From: an uncultured Bacteroidaceae bacterium
GTDB lineage: Bacteria; Bacteroidota; Bacteroidia; Bacteroidales; Bacteroidaceae
Length of the DNA stretch: 53,251 nucleotides
Assembly: GCA_934271655.1 (NCBI GenBank)
Contig: CAKQRW010000017.1
Location: 1 to 53,251, forward strand
Direction of reading: 5' to 3'
Numbering within the stretch: position 1 is the first letter of the stretch; the number at the start of each line of letters is the position of its first letter. This document shows, piece by piece, positions 35,246-43,323 of the stretch. The translations under genes and the position numbers were made by a program. The notes beneath the pieces were generated by a model that was given only the letters and a program-made list of their open reading frames with translations, did not search any database and had not been told where the DNA came from.

Positions 35246-36553
35246 ATGATAGATTCAAGCATATTACAAGATAAAAAAGCTGCTTATTACACGCTGGGCT
35301 GCAAGCTCAATTTTGCTGAGACAAGCAGCGTGGCGCAGGAACTGATGCGCTATGGCGTGAGGAAGGCGCAGAGTGGCGAGGCTGCTGATATATGCATCGT
35401 GAACACGTGCAGCGTCACAGACATGGCTGACCACAAGTGCCGCCAGGCCATACACAGGCTGGTGAAGCAGAACCCCGGAGCCTTTGTCGTGGTGACTGGC
35501 TGCTATGCGCAGCTCAAGCCGGAAGACATAATACAGACCGACGGCGTGGACCTCGTGCTCGGCAACGAGCAGAAGGGGCTCATCATTCCTTCCATCCTTG
35601 AGAAGATGACAGGTGCCCACACCGTGCGGACGGCTGACATCAAGACTTTCGTGCCGAGTTGCTCGCGTGGCGACCGCACCCGATACTTCCTGAAGGTGCA
35701 GGACGGCTGCAACTACTACTGCACCTACTGCACCATACCTATAGCCCGAGGACGCAGCCGCAATGGCAGCATAGCCTCCATGGTGGAGCAGGCCAGGCAG
35801 GTGGCGGCTGAAGGAGGCAAGGAGATAGTCATCACGGGCGTTAATATAGGCGACTTCGGACGCACCACAGGCGAGACATTCTATGACCTTGTCCGTGCTC
35901 TCGACGAGGTGGAGGGCATAGAGCGTTACCGCATATCGAGCATAGAGCCCGACCTGCTCACAGACGGCATTATAGACTTTTGCGCGCATTCACGCGCTTT
36001 CATGCCGCATTTCCACATACCACTCCAGTGCGGATGCGATGAGGTGCTGTCGCTCATGCACCGCCACTACGACACAGCTCTCTTCCGCAGCAAGATAGAC
36101 AGGATACGTGAGGCCATGCCTCATGCCTTCATTGGCGTGGATGTCATTGTGGGCATGAGGGGCGAGACAGAGGAGCTCTTCCAGAAGGCATACGCTTTCA
36201 TGGAGAGCATCGACGTGTCGCAGTATCATGTCTTCTCCTATTCGGAGCGTCCAGGCACCAAGGCTCTGGACATACCGCATGTCGTCTCTCCGCAAGAGAA
36301 GCATGAGCGCAGCCAACGGGTGCTGGAGTTGTCTGCCCAAAAGACCAGCGACTTCTACTCCAGATTCATCGGCACAGAGCGTGAAGCTCTCCTTGAGCAC
36401 GCCTCTCCGCGCAAGCCTTTCATGAATGGCTTTACCGACAATTACATACGTGTGGAGCTGCCCAATATGCCTGAGATGGACAATAAGGTGGTCAAAGTGA
36501 GGTTAACCGGTTTCAACAAGGAGGGCAATGCTTTATGCGCAAACTTGCTATAG
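35246..36553 (+). CDS. mtaB: tRNA (t6A37) C2-methylthiotransferase
   Basis: This radical SAM enzyme converts t6A to ms2t6A at position 37 of tRNAs reading ANN codons. The 435-aa protein has the N-terminal UPF0004 domain (YYTLGCKLNFAETSS, IVNTCSVTDMADHKCRQ, VVTGCYAQ, supplying three cluster Cys), the radical SAM CxxxCxxC as GCNYYCTYCTIP (about 154), FHIPLQCGCDEVLSLMHR and DVIVGMRGETEE. A short TRAM-like C-terminus (EALLEH...GFTDNYIRVEL) follows. The GCKLNFAET form separates MtaB from MiaB. The frame extends upstream to 35201, but the promoter box at 35218 makes the ATG at 35246 more likely. The last 19 bases overlap the next gene. Confidence 0.93.
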   Translation: MIDSSILQDKKAAYYTLGCKLNFAETSSVAQELMRYGVRKAQSGEAADICIVNTCSVTDMADHKCRQAIHRLVKQNPGAFVVVTGCYAQLKPEDIIQTDGVDLVLGNEQKGLIIPSILEKMTGAHTVRTADIKTFVPSCSRGDRTRYFLKVQDGCNYYCTYCTIPIARGRSRNGSIASMVEQARQVAAEGGKEIVITGVNIGDFGRTTGETFYDLVRALDEVEGIERYRISSIEPDLLTDGIIDFCAHSRAFMPHFHIPLQCGCDEVLSLMHRHYDTALFRSKIDRIREAMPHAFIGVDVIVGMRGETEELFQKAYAFMESIDVSQYHVFSYSERPGTKALDIPHVVSPQEKHERSQRVLELSAQKTSDFYSRFIGTEREALLEHASPRKPFMNGFTDNYIRVELPNMPEMDNKVVKVRLTGFNKEGNALCANLL

Positions 36554-37557
36554 TCATTCTCAACTGGAACGGGGAAGATATGCTGCGCAGCTATCTGCCC
36601 ACTGTCATCAGCAACAGCGTCGGTGATGTCATTGTGGCGGACAATGCTTCTGACGACGGTTCGATGAAGATGCTCCTCACGGAGTTTCCGCATGTGCACA
36701 GCATTGTGCTGGAGCAGAACTATGGCTTCGCTGAGGGCTACAACCGCGCGCTGGCACAGTTGCCAGACTATGAGTATTACCTTCTGCTCAACTCTGACGT
36801 GGAGATACGCGACAAGGACTGGGACGCTCCAATGATAGAGTATATGGATGCGCATCCCGAGTGCGCCGCCTGCCAGCCTAAACTGCTCTCGCTGCGCCAG
36901 CCGGAGATGTTTGAGTATGCTGGTGGCGCAGGAGGCTACATGGACAAGTATGGCTACCCATTTTGCCGGGGAAGGGTGATGGGCACTATCGAGAAAGACC
37001 ATGGCCAGTATGACGACATCATTCCGCTGATGTGGGCCACGGGAGCTGCGCTCATGGTGAGAGCTGCCGACTGGCAGAAAAGCGGCGGACTGGACGGACG
37101 CTTCTTTGCCCATATGGAGGAGATAGACCTCTGCTGGAGACTGCGCACCATGGGCAGATCTATAGTGTGCGTACCTGGCAGCCGTGCCTACCATCTTGGC
37201 GGAGCTACTCTCAATCAGGGCAATCCGCGCAAGACTTTCCTCAATTTCCGCAACAATCTCTTCATGCTGTACAAGAATCTGCCCAACCGCGAACTGGCGC
37301 ATGTGATGGCCGTCAGGGCCATCCTCGACTATGTGGCAGCCATGCAGTTTCTCCTCAAGGGCGACGTGCAGAACTTTTCTGCGGTGCTGAAGGCACGCAG
37401 GGCTTTCTTCACCATGCGCCATGACTTTGAGCGCGACCGACGCCATGTGCAGCAGTTGCGCACCAACGACCGCGTGCCAGAGCGTGTCGGATTTCTTTTG
37501 CTTTGGAAATATTATGTTGAGGGCAAGCGCACCTTCTCTCAACTGACTGGAAAATGA
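36535..37557 (+). CDS. Family 2 glycosyltransferase (rhamnosyltransferase-like)
   Basis: This 340-aa enzyme begins MRKLAIVILNWNGEDMLRSYL, followed by VGDVIVADNASDDGSMKML and YGFAEGYNRALAQ. The DxD site is in YYLLLNSDVEIRD, and GRFFAHMEEIDLCWRLRTMG is the acid-rich motif near the catalytic base. This set is typical of WbbL-like rhamnosyltransferases, although the donor sugar is not proven. The ATG lies 19 bases inside mtaB, so the two genes are translationally coupled. This association with a tRNA-modification gene is probably only operonic. A 12-bp perfect hairpin overlaps the stop codon, and a long 22-bp tandem array follows. Confidence 0.9.
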   Translation: MRKLAIVILNWNGEDMLRSYLPTVISNSVGDVIVADNASDDGSMKMLLTEFPHVHSIVLEQNYGFAEGYNRALAQLPDYEYYLLLNSDVEIRDKDWDAPMIEYMDAHPECAACQPKLLSLRQPEMFEYAGGAGGYMDKYGYPFCRGRVMGTIEKDHGQYDDIIPLMWATGAALMVRAADWQKSGGLDGRFFAHMEEIDLCWRLRTMGRSIVCVPGSRAYHLGGATLNQGNPRKTFLNFRNNLFMLYKNLPNRELAHVMAVRAILDYVAAMQFLLKGDVQNFSAVLKARRAFFTMRHDFERDRRHVQQLRTNDRVPERVGFLLLWKYYVEGKRTFSQLTGK

Positions 37558-37593
37558 CAAGCCAGCGCTCATGAAAGGTGGGCGCTGGCTTGT
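37557..37593 (+). terminator. Stem-loop at the 3' end of the mtaB-glycosyltransferase unit
   Basis: A perfect 12-bp stem (37557-37568 with 37582-37593) has a 13-nt loop. No T-run follows, so it may be a weak terminator or a transcript-stabilising hairpin. Its right arm resembles the unit of the adjacent tandem array. Confidence 0.55.
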
Positions 37594-38086
37594 TCACTAA
37601 ATGCCCAAGGCTTGTTGGTCAAGACCCTAAGGTTTGCTCATCGAAAACCTTAGGGTTGTTTATCTAAAACCTTAGGCTTGTTTATCGGTTGCCCAAGGCT
37701 TGTTCATCGGTTGCCCAAGGCTTGTTCATCAGTTGCCCAAGGCTTGTTCATCGGTTGCCCAAGGCTTGTTCATCGGTTGCCCAAGGCTTGTTCATCGATT
37801 GCCCAAGGCTTGTTCATCGATTGCCCAAGGCTTGTTCATCGGTTGCCCAAGGCTTGTTCATCAGTTGCCCAAGGCTTGTTCATCGATTGCCCAAGGCTTG
37901 TTCATCAGTTGCCCAAGGCTTGTTCATCGGTTGCCCAAGGCTTGTTCATCAGTTGCCCAAGGCTTGTTCATCGATTGCCCAAGGCTTGTTCATCGGTTGC
38001 CCAAGGCTTGTTCATCGGTTGCCCAAGGCTTGTTCATCGATTGCCCAAGGCTTGTTCATCGATTGCCCAAGGCTTGTTCATCGAGA
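37582..38086. repeat. 22-bp tandem array, about 22 units, 18 nearly identical
   Basis: The core GCCCAAGGCTTGTTCATC is followed by two purines and TT. It starts at 37691 and every 22 bp to 38065, 18 copies without a gap. The purine pair is GG, AG or GA and never AA; everything else is invariant. Four diverged units (37603, 37625, 37647, 37669) precede it, and the right arm of the stem-loop at 37582 reads like a further unit. Since 22 is not a multiple of 3, all three plus-strand frames read the same 22-residue pattern without stops. No start site or signal supports a protein. Confidence 0.95.
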
Positions 38087-38348
38087 TAAAAAGTTCTGTT
38101 TTGGGAACGTGAAGCCCACAGATCTTGTATAAAAGGATTTGTGTTGAAAAAAGCGGAATGCAGAGTAGTTTTTTGTGTCAATATAGTGTATATACAGCCC
38201 TTTTATGATACTTCTATGATACTTCTATGATACTTTTGTGGCTTGATTTTAGAGAAGTGTCATTGGGTATAACATTAAGAAAACCAAATCAATGGGCATT
38301 TGAAAAGTAGTAAAAATGATACTTTGATACTTTTTTTGAAAAAAAACT

Positions 38349-38372
38349 TATACGTGTATGCGCGTGCGCGCG
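38349..38372. other. 24-bp alternating pyrimidine-purine tract
   Basis: From 38349 to 38372 every base alternates pyrimidine and purine, with a CG/TG-rich right half (TGCGCGTGCGCGCG). It directly follows long T and A runs. Such tracts can adopt left-handed Z-DNA under negative supercoiling. Confidence 0.6.
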
Positions 38373-38491
38373 AAAATGCGCAGGTGAACAAAACGGAGAA
38401 ATAAAGCCTTGCGCAGTGGCTCATAACATAAGTTGGCTATGAAGCGATATGCTATATGCCTCTTTGCTGTAGCGTTTTTTTTGCGTATATA

Positions 38492-38523
38492 TTTGGCTAT
38501 ATCAGATTATTTTTGTTACTTTG
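38492..38523 (+). promoter_or_regulatory. Promoter-like element without an assigned gene
   Basis: TTTG (38492-38495), a 20-bp spacer and TTACTTTG (38516-38523) match the consensus with one mismatch in the -7 box. It points toward a frame beginning GTG at 38618 or ATG at 38723, neither of which I can support as a gene, so a small RNA is equally possible. Confidence 0.4.
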
Positions 38524-38617
38524 CACTCATAGTCTCACGCCAATAGGCTTGCACGCAAGCCGTGGTTGGGTGGGCGAATGAAAAATAAATATAAGCGTTT
38601 ACAAGCGCAAGGTTCCT

Positions 38618-38917
38618 GTGTCCAGAAACTTCGCAAACTTCCGATACACTAAGGATAACTCTGCAACGGTAGACGCCCATGGTGTGATTCATTGCAATCT
38701 TCCAGACGGGGGATGTGCACACATGCGCCGTATGCACGCAGCTGTATTGCTGCGCGCATGTTTGGCATGCCTGTGGAGCATGTTCCGTGAAAGGGATTGC
38801 TGTATCATATTGGCGTGGGCTCTAACGTTGTTCGTTCTTGGTGTATCGGGCAATGCGAAGGCCTCTGGACACGGAACGGACAACCGTGATCCACGCTTTT
38901 TTGTTTTGCACATGTAG
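38618..38917 (+). CDS. Weak ORF, possible small membrane protein
   Basis: A 99-codon frame opens with GTG at 38618; an internal ATG at 38723 would leave 64 codons. The C-terminal half contains one hydrophobic segment (IILAWALTLFVLGVSG). The composition is Cys- and Arg-rich, unlike the neighbouring genes, and no family is recognised. The promoter-like element about 95 bp upstream is the only support. An opposite-strand frame over the same bases (38689-38991) is equally open. Probably not a real gene, but recorded because it lies between the element and the LytTR operator. Confidence 0.2.
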   Translation: MSRNFANFRYTKDNSATVDAHGVIHCNLPDGGCAHMRRMHAAVLLRACLACLWSMFRERDCCIILAWALTLFVLGVSGNAKASGHGTDNRDPRFFVLHM

Positions 38918-38962
38918 GCTTCTTTAAGTAATATTATAGTTATGTTAATATTAAGTCTGCGC

Positions 38963-38997
38963 ATATTCACGAAAAAATAACGCTGACTCACGAAAAG
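38963..38997. promoter_or_regulatory. Putative LytTR operator upstream of the LytTR gene
   Basis: Two direct repeats of TCACGAAA (38967-38974 and 38988-38995) are exactly 21 bp apart, the left one within ATATTCACGAAA. The pair ends 40 bp before the TAAATTTG box. Two direct repeats about two helical turns apart are the classic LytTR-domain target geometry. Confidence 0.7.
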
Positions 38998-39034
38998 ACA
39001 AACGTGTCAAGGCAACGTATCTCATGCTTATAAG

Positions 39035-39042
39035 TAAATTTG
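39035..39042 (+). promoter_or_regulatory. -7 box of the LytTR gene promoter
   Basis: TAAATTTG matches TAnnTTTG, 99 bp before the LytTR ATG. No TTTG is found at the -33 position, as expected for an activator-dependent promoter. Confidence 0.6.
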
Positions 39043-39141
39043 TGATATCTTTTTTCGGCTGTGTGGTGAGGTATGCAGCAGCGTGATGCTCTCAGTTGTA
39101 AAAAGAACAAGAATTTTGTAATTAACTAAAAATGTATAGAT

Positions 39142-39525
39142 ATGACAGCAATCAACAATGACCTGCCAAGGCTTTGCCTAAACATGCACGATGAATTGTA
39201 TGTGATAGATCTCGGGCAGACCATTTACTTCATGGCCGACGACCATTACACGCATGTCTACTATTCCAATGGCGTGCGCTTCATGGTGCCTTTCGGACTT
39301 TCGCGTGTGGAGGAGCGACTTGCTCTGTTGGCTGTGCACCATCAGCACCCCTTCAAGCGTGTGGGCAGGAAATACATAGTGAATATGTCTCTCGTCCACA
39401 ATGTCAATGTAACCAAACAGACTCTCACTCTTCTCGCGGACAACAGCAAGATGCTGTCTCTGCAGGTCTCTAAACCTGTGCTCCGCGACCTTATGTCCGA
39501 CTTCGCCGCTGAGACTGCCAACTGA
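39142..39525 (+). CDS. Stand-alone LytTR DNA-binding transcriptional regulator
   Basis: This 127-aa protein consists almost entirely of one LytTR domain (about residues 18-120). Signatures are DLGQTIYFMADDHYTHVYYSNG, the central LSRVEERLA helix, HPFKRVGRKYIVNMSLVHNV (the typical F.RvhRsyiVN.. block) and TLLADNSKMLSLQVSK. No receiver, membrane or sensor domain is attached, and no histidine kinase gene is near, so the input signal is unknown. The gene carries a pair of TCACGAAA repeats and a TAAATTTG box upstream. The same arrangement precedes the next gene, 258 bp downstream on the same strand. Inference: it activates its own gene and the surface lipoprotein gene. Confidence 0.9.
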   Translation: MTAINNDLPRLCLNMHDELYVIDLGQTIYFMADDHYTHVYYSNGVRFMVPFGLSRVEERLALLAVHHQHPFKRVGRKYIVNMSLVHNVNVTKQTLTLLADNSKMLSLQVSKPVLRDLMSDFAAETAN

Positions 39526-39607
39526 CGCAGTCTTCGGGAGGCACTGCATGAGGGAATGCCAGAGCGTCAAGTAGGGCACATTATTCTGCAATCAACAGCA
39601 AGCGCTG

Positions 39608-39642
39608 ATATTCACGAAATAATCAAATATGTTCACGAAAAG
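39608..39642. promoter_or_regulatory. Putative LytTR operator upstream of the surface lipoprotein gene
   Basis: TCACGAAA occurs at 39612-39619 and 39633-39640, again 21 bp apart and again with ATATTCACGAAA as left half. The pair ends 40 bp before the TACATTTG box, the same distance as at the LytTR gene. The bases between the half-sites are not conserved between the two operators. Confidence 0.7.
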
Positions 39643-39679
39643 CGATGTTAAAAGCAGTTCGTATTTTTTTACTTATCGG

Positions 39680-39687
39680 TACATTTG
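39680..39687 (+). promoter_or_regulatory. -7 box of the surface lipoprotein promoter
   Basis: TACATTTG matches TAnnTTTG, 96 bp before the ATG at 39784. No TTTG is seen at -33, mirroring the LytTR gene promoter. Confidence 0.6.
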
Positions 39688-39783
39688 CACAGATTTTTAT
39701 CGGCATGTCTTGTAAAGCGTGCATACATGCAGGGAAGTAAGAAAATATTATAGTTAACATTATTAATTTAAATTGTAAAACTT

Positions 39784-42700
39784 ATGAACAAAAAGTTTAT
39801 TAGTGTTTTCATGATTGGCGCAGCTACACTCGCATCATTGGGCACTGTTACTTCATGTAAGGATTATGATGATGACATCAAAGACTTGCAGGAGAGGCTC
39901 GATGGTACAGGTGTGGACTTGAAGTCAGAGGTCTCAAGACTTGAAGGTCTGCTCAGCAACTGCAAGGCAGCGTGCGAGAAGGCAGACACAGAGCTGAACG
40001 AGGCTATCAAGAATGCGACAAACGATGCTAAGGGCTATGCAGACATTCAGGCTGCTGAGGCGAAGAAGGCTGCGGTGGAGGCTTCTCAGGCTCTCATCGA
40101 GCAGGCTATCGCCGACCTCGAGGCTGGTGCTGTGAAGGCTGCTCAGGCCAAGGCTGACGCTGCTTACTCTCTCGCGGAGCAGGTGCAGAAGACTGCTGCT
40201 GACAACGAGAAGAACATCGCTAAGCTTGTGACAGACCTGGCTACAGCTAAGGAAAACCTGGAGAAGGCAGACAAGGCTCTTGAGGAAAAACTTTCTGAGG
40301 CTGAGAAGAAGATCAAGACAGCTCAGGACGGCGTGGATGCCAACGCTGCAAACATCGTCACTCTCGAGAAGTCGCTCAACTCGCTCAAGGAGTCTAATGA
40401 GAAGGCTCTTGCCGCTCTCAACGACAAGGATGATGAGCTGAAGAAGCTTATTGACGATAACCAGGCCGCTATCAAGAAGCTCCTCGAGGATGAGGTTGCA
40501 GCGCAGAAGCTTGCTAATGAAGCTTTCGATGCAGCTATCAAGGCAAATGCCAAGGCTCTCAAGGATCTTGAGGAAGGCAAGGTGCAGGACAATGCTGACG
40601 CTATCGCAGGAATTACTGATAGAGTTGAGAAACTTGAGACTGCTGTAGAGACTCTTAAGTCTAATAAGGTGGATGTCACTACATTCGACACTACTATAGA
40701 GTCTGTTAAGGGCTTGATAACAACTCTTGAGAACGGCAAGGTGAAGGACAATGCTGACGCTATCGCTGCCCTCAAGGCTGATGACGGACCTATAAAGAAG
40801 AATGCTGATGCTATCGATAAGATTGTGAAAGAGGATCTTGTAAGCATCAATAGCTATCTCGACATCCTTGCAGGCAACCTCAATAACCTCATCACTGGCC
40901 TCATCCTTCAGGACGAGCAGCTTGAGATTGTGCAGGCGCAGGTCGTTTCTGATGTCAACAAGACTGGCCTTTCAGGCAAGACTTTCACTGAGACGAAGAA
41001 TGGCAAGACTTATGTCATCTTCCCTTACAAGGGTGCTGCTGGCGCAGACGCTAACACTCTGATTGTTGACCAGTGGAACGTGGAGCGTGTGGCTGGCCCA
41101 GTCTACTACACAATCAACCCAACTGATGTTAACTTCACAGACAAGGCTAATATCAATATTGAAAATAGCTTGGAGAAGGCTCCTGCTGGCTTGAAGCTCT
41201 CTGCTCCTGAGGCTTCTACCCGCACAAGCGCTATCACTCGCGCTGCAGAAGAGGCTAAGGCTCCAAAGAACGGTCTCTACCAGAGCATCGTTACAAACGA
41301 GGATCTCCACAGAACGTCTAAGCATGCAGGATTCGAGAATTCTTATGCTCTCTTCACTCGTTACAACCAGACTGACAAGAACAAGAAGGTGACAGAGAAG
41401 AAGGTATACTCTAAGTATGCTCTCAACATCAATGTTGTTGACGCTGCAGAGCAGACAACTCCTTCTGTTGTGGCTGTAGGTGCTGATGGTTCATGCCCAA
41501 CAACTGTTGATGCACGCTTCACGGCTGAGTTCGGAAAGGCACTTCAGGGCAAGCTTGAGCTTAAGCCAGTTAACACTGAGTTTGGCAAGACTGGCGCTAC
41601 TCCTAAGGTGTACAGAAAGTATGTTGAGGCTATCGCTGTTTCTAATGCTCGCAACGAGGCTCAGACAGGCACAAAGCTTACTTCTCTTCTGAAGGCTATC
41701 AACAATGCTAACTCTGGCATCCTCAACACAATCTTTGAGGAGGACGATGCTAACTTCGATGCTATCACAGTGACAATTCCTGATGCAGAGGGTGACTATT
41801 CATTCATCGGTTCTACAGTGACATTCCGTTACTATATCCAGAACTACAATGGTACCATCTACTCAAAGGATTACAAGGTGATGTTTGTGAAGACACTCTT
41901 CCAGGAGAACAAGGTGACTATTGAGCACACTCCATACGCAAGCGGTGAAATCACAATGCTTAACGGTCTCACCAAGGAGTCTAAGACAGATTTCCAGACA
42001 GAGGCTAACTGCATAACTGTTGCTGCTTCTAACAAGCTTTGGACAAAGAACACTACTAAGATTGAGATCACTGCAACAGGTAAGACTGCTGCTGACAAGG
42101 TCGACCTCACATCTGTAGAGTTCTACTCAGACAGCAAGACAGGCAATGGCTGGGTTAAGGAGACTGCTATCAAGTCTGCAAACTTCGCTTCTAAGGTCGC
42201 TACTATTGATGGCATCACTGAGGATCAGATTTCTAAGATCAAGAACATGATCTTCACTTACGACCCTGCTAAGCTTGAGGTTGAGAAGACTTATACTCTT
42301 GAAATGCGTTCTTATGATGTCAATGGCAACACTATCAGTGTACTTCCAATCGAGTTCAAGATGGCTTATCCAAAGCATCACGCAGAGCTTATCAAGCCTA
42401 ACCCTGCATTCTTCACTCCTCTTGATGAGAAAATGAATACTGCTGAGCAGCTCGAGGGCAAGACTCTGACAGCATGGGCTAACTACAAGAAGGCTAACGC
42501 TTCCGATCCTAATGGATACGATGCTACTTACAATATCATAGCAGCATTTAATAAGCCACACAACAATGCTGACGGTTGCGTAATTAGCTTCGACTACACA
42601 GACAAGAAGGATTATACTGAGGCTAACGGCAAGTACAAGGCTTATAAGCCAATCAACGATTGGAGACTCAACTATGCTACTGCTGTTGAAGACTACACAA

Positions 42701-43212
42701 TGGAAGTTCCATCTAAGGCTGTAAAGCATGGAGAGGAGCATGAGTACACTCTCCAGGTTGCTGTTGAGAACTTCGGCGTTAAGTCTCTTTGGTACAACCC
42801 TGTTTCATTCAAGGTTGTATTCAAGAGTGCTATCGCATGGGCTGAGTTCAAATTCAAGAAGGATGTTTATGAGGTAGAATACCCTGCTAATGAGATCACT
42901 ATTGGTGAGAATGAGATTGATTCTGACGATCCTTCAAATTCTGAGAAGGATAAGATAAACTACTTCGTTGCCTCTACTCGCAATGACCGCATCAGCAAAA
43001 CAGATGTTAAGTTGATTGACACTCAGTACGCAAGCTTGTTCAAGACAATTGAGGTTGAAGATGATGGAATCCACATCGTTACAAACGAGACTGTTCCTGG
43101 TGGTGTAGCCTCTATCACTTCATCTAAGATTCATTTCTGCTTCTACGTGACAGACTACTACGGCAATACTATGCCATACGACTTCTACGTGAAGGTCAAG
43201 GAGAACAAATGA
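39784..43212 (+). CDS. Large coiled-coil surface lipoprotein, probably abundant
   Basis: This 1142-aa protein has a lipoprotein signal peptide (MNKKFISVFMIGAATLASLG, then TVTSC) with the lipid-modified Cys at 25. The residues after it, KDYDDD, resemble the acidic lipoprotein export signal that sends Bacteroidetes lipoproteins to the cell surface. Residues about 30-370 form a long Ala/Lys/Glu-rich coiled coil with repeats of NADAI (GKVQDNADAIAGI, GKVKDNADAIAAL, KKNADAIDKI). The remainder (about 390-1142) is a chain of beta-rich domains with no recognised catalytic motif. Its strong use of a few codons (GCT, AAG, CTC, AAC) stands out from its neighbours and suggests high expression. The architecture fits a stalked surface or S-layer-like protein; NCBI often labels relatives by a PL29 lyase N-terminal domain (recollection). 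It ends at a strong terminator and is probably controlled by the LytTR protein. Confidence 0.88.
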   Translation: MNKKFISVFMIGAATLASLGTVTSCKDYDDDIKDLQERLDGTGVDLKSEVSRLEGLLSNCKAACEKADTELNEAIKNATNDAKGYADIQAAEAKKAAVEASQALIEQAIADLEAGAVKAAQAKADAAYSLAEQVQKTAADNEKNIAKLVTDLATAKENLEKADKALEEKLSEAEKKIKTAQDGVDANAANIVTLEKSLNSLKESNEKALAALNDKDDELKKLIDDNQAAIKKLLEDEVAAQKLANEAFDAAIKANAKALKDLEEGKVQDNADAIAGITDRVEKLETAVETLKSNKVDVTTFDTTIESVKGLITTLENGKVKDNADAIAALKADDGPIKKNADAIDKIVKEDLVSINSYLDILAGNLNNLITGLILQDEQLEIVQAQVVSDVNKTGLSGKTFTETKNGKTYVIFPYKGAAGADANTLIVDQWNVERVAGPVYYTINPTDVNFTDKANINIENSLEKAPAGLKLSAPEASTRTSAITRAAEEAKAPKNGLYQSIVTNEDLHRTSKHAGFENSYALFTRYNQTDKNKKVTEKKVYSKYALNINVVDAAEQTTPSVVAVGADGSCPTTVDARFTAEFGKALQGKLELKPVNTEFGKTGATPKVYRKYVEAIAVSNARNEAQTGTKLTSLLKAINNANSGILNTIFEEDDANFDAITVTIPDAEGDYSFIGSTVTFRYYIQNYNGTIYSKDYKVMFVKTLFQENKVTIEHTPYASGEITMLNGLTKESKTDFQTEANCITVAASNKLWTKNTTKIEITATGKTAADKVDLTSVEFYSDSKTGNGWVKETAIKSANFASKVATIDGITEDQISKIKNMIFTYDPAKLEVEKTYTLEMRSYDVNGNTISVLPIEFKMAYPKHHAELIKPNPAFFTPLDEKMNTAEQLEGKTLTAWANYKKANASDPNGYDATYNIIAAFNKPHNNADGCVISFDYTDKKDYTEANGKYKAYKPINDWRLNYATAVEDYTMEVPSKAVKHGEEHEYTLQVAVENFGVKSLWYNPVSFKVVFKSAIAWAEFKFKKDVYEVEYPANEITIGENEIDSDDPSNSEKDKINYFVASTRNDRISKTDVKLIDTQYASLFKTIEVEDDGIHIVTNETVPGGVASITSSKIHFCFYVTDYYGNTMPYDFYVKVKENK

Positions 43213-43263
43213 TAAGATATTTCTTACGTAACAAACGAAATACTCTCAAGTATAATATCTGAT

Positions 43264-43303
43264 AATGGGGGAGGATGGAGGCGCTCCATTCCTCCCCCAT
43301 TTA
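43264..43303 (+). terminator. Rho-independent terminator of the surface lipoprotein gene
   Basis: A 12-bp stem (43264-43275 with 43290-43301) contains a nested 5-bp stem and is followed by TTATTAT. It lies 52 bp after the stop. Confidence 0.85.
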
Positions 43304-43323
43304 TTATAAAAAGGAGAAAGGCA

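Larger units (their letters stand above)
38087..39141. other. Gene-poor region between the 22-bp array and the LytTR gene
   Basis: This 1055-bp stretch holds three 11-bp repeats of TATGATACTTC (38204-38236), AT-rich runs, a 24-bp alternating pyrimidine-purine tract (38349-38372), a promoter-like element (38492-38523) and the LytTR operator and promoter (38963-39042). The open frames on both strands near 38618-38991 have weak starts and no recognisable domain. No tRNA or known riboswitch was seen. Confidence 0.7.

Noticed and set aside
36442..37572. 376-aa open frame antisense to the glycosyltransferase at 36535
   Set aside because: No recognisable domain; the plus strand encodes a well-supported GT2 enzyme.
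37678..38132. Three overlapping plus-strand ORFs (129-147 aa) encoding the same 22-residue repeat
   Set aside because: They arise because the 22-bp unit lacks stops in all three frames. There is no signal peptide, promoter or preferred frame, so it is a DNA repeat and not a protein.
38087..39141. tRNA or known riboswitch in the gene-poor region
   Set aside because: No cloverleaf with a GTTCRA-type arm and no recognised aptamer core was seen on either strand.
40323..40850. Ser/Leu-rich 175-aa frame antisense to the surface lipoprotein
   Set aside because: It is the reverse complement of the GCT/AAG-biased coiled-coil coding region and has no domain.
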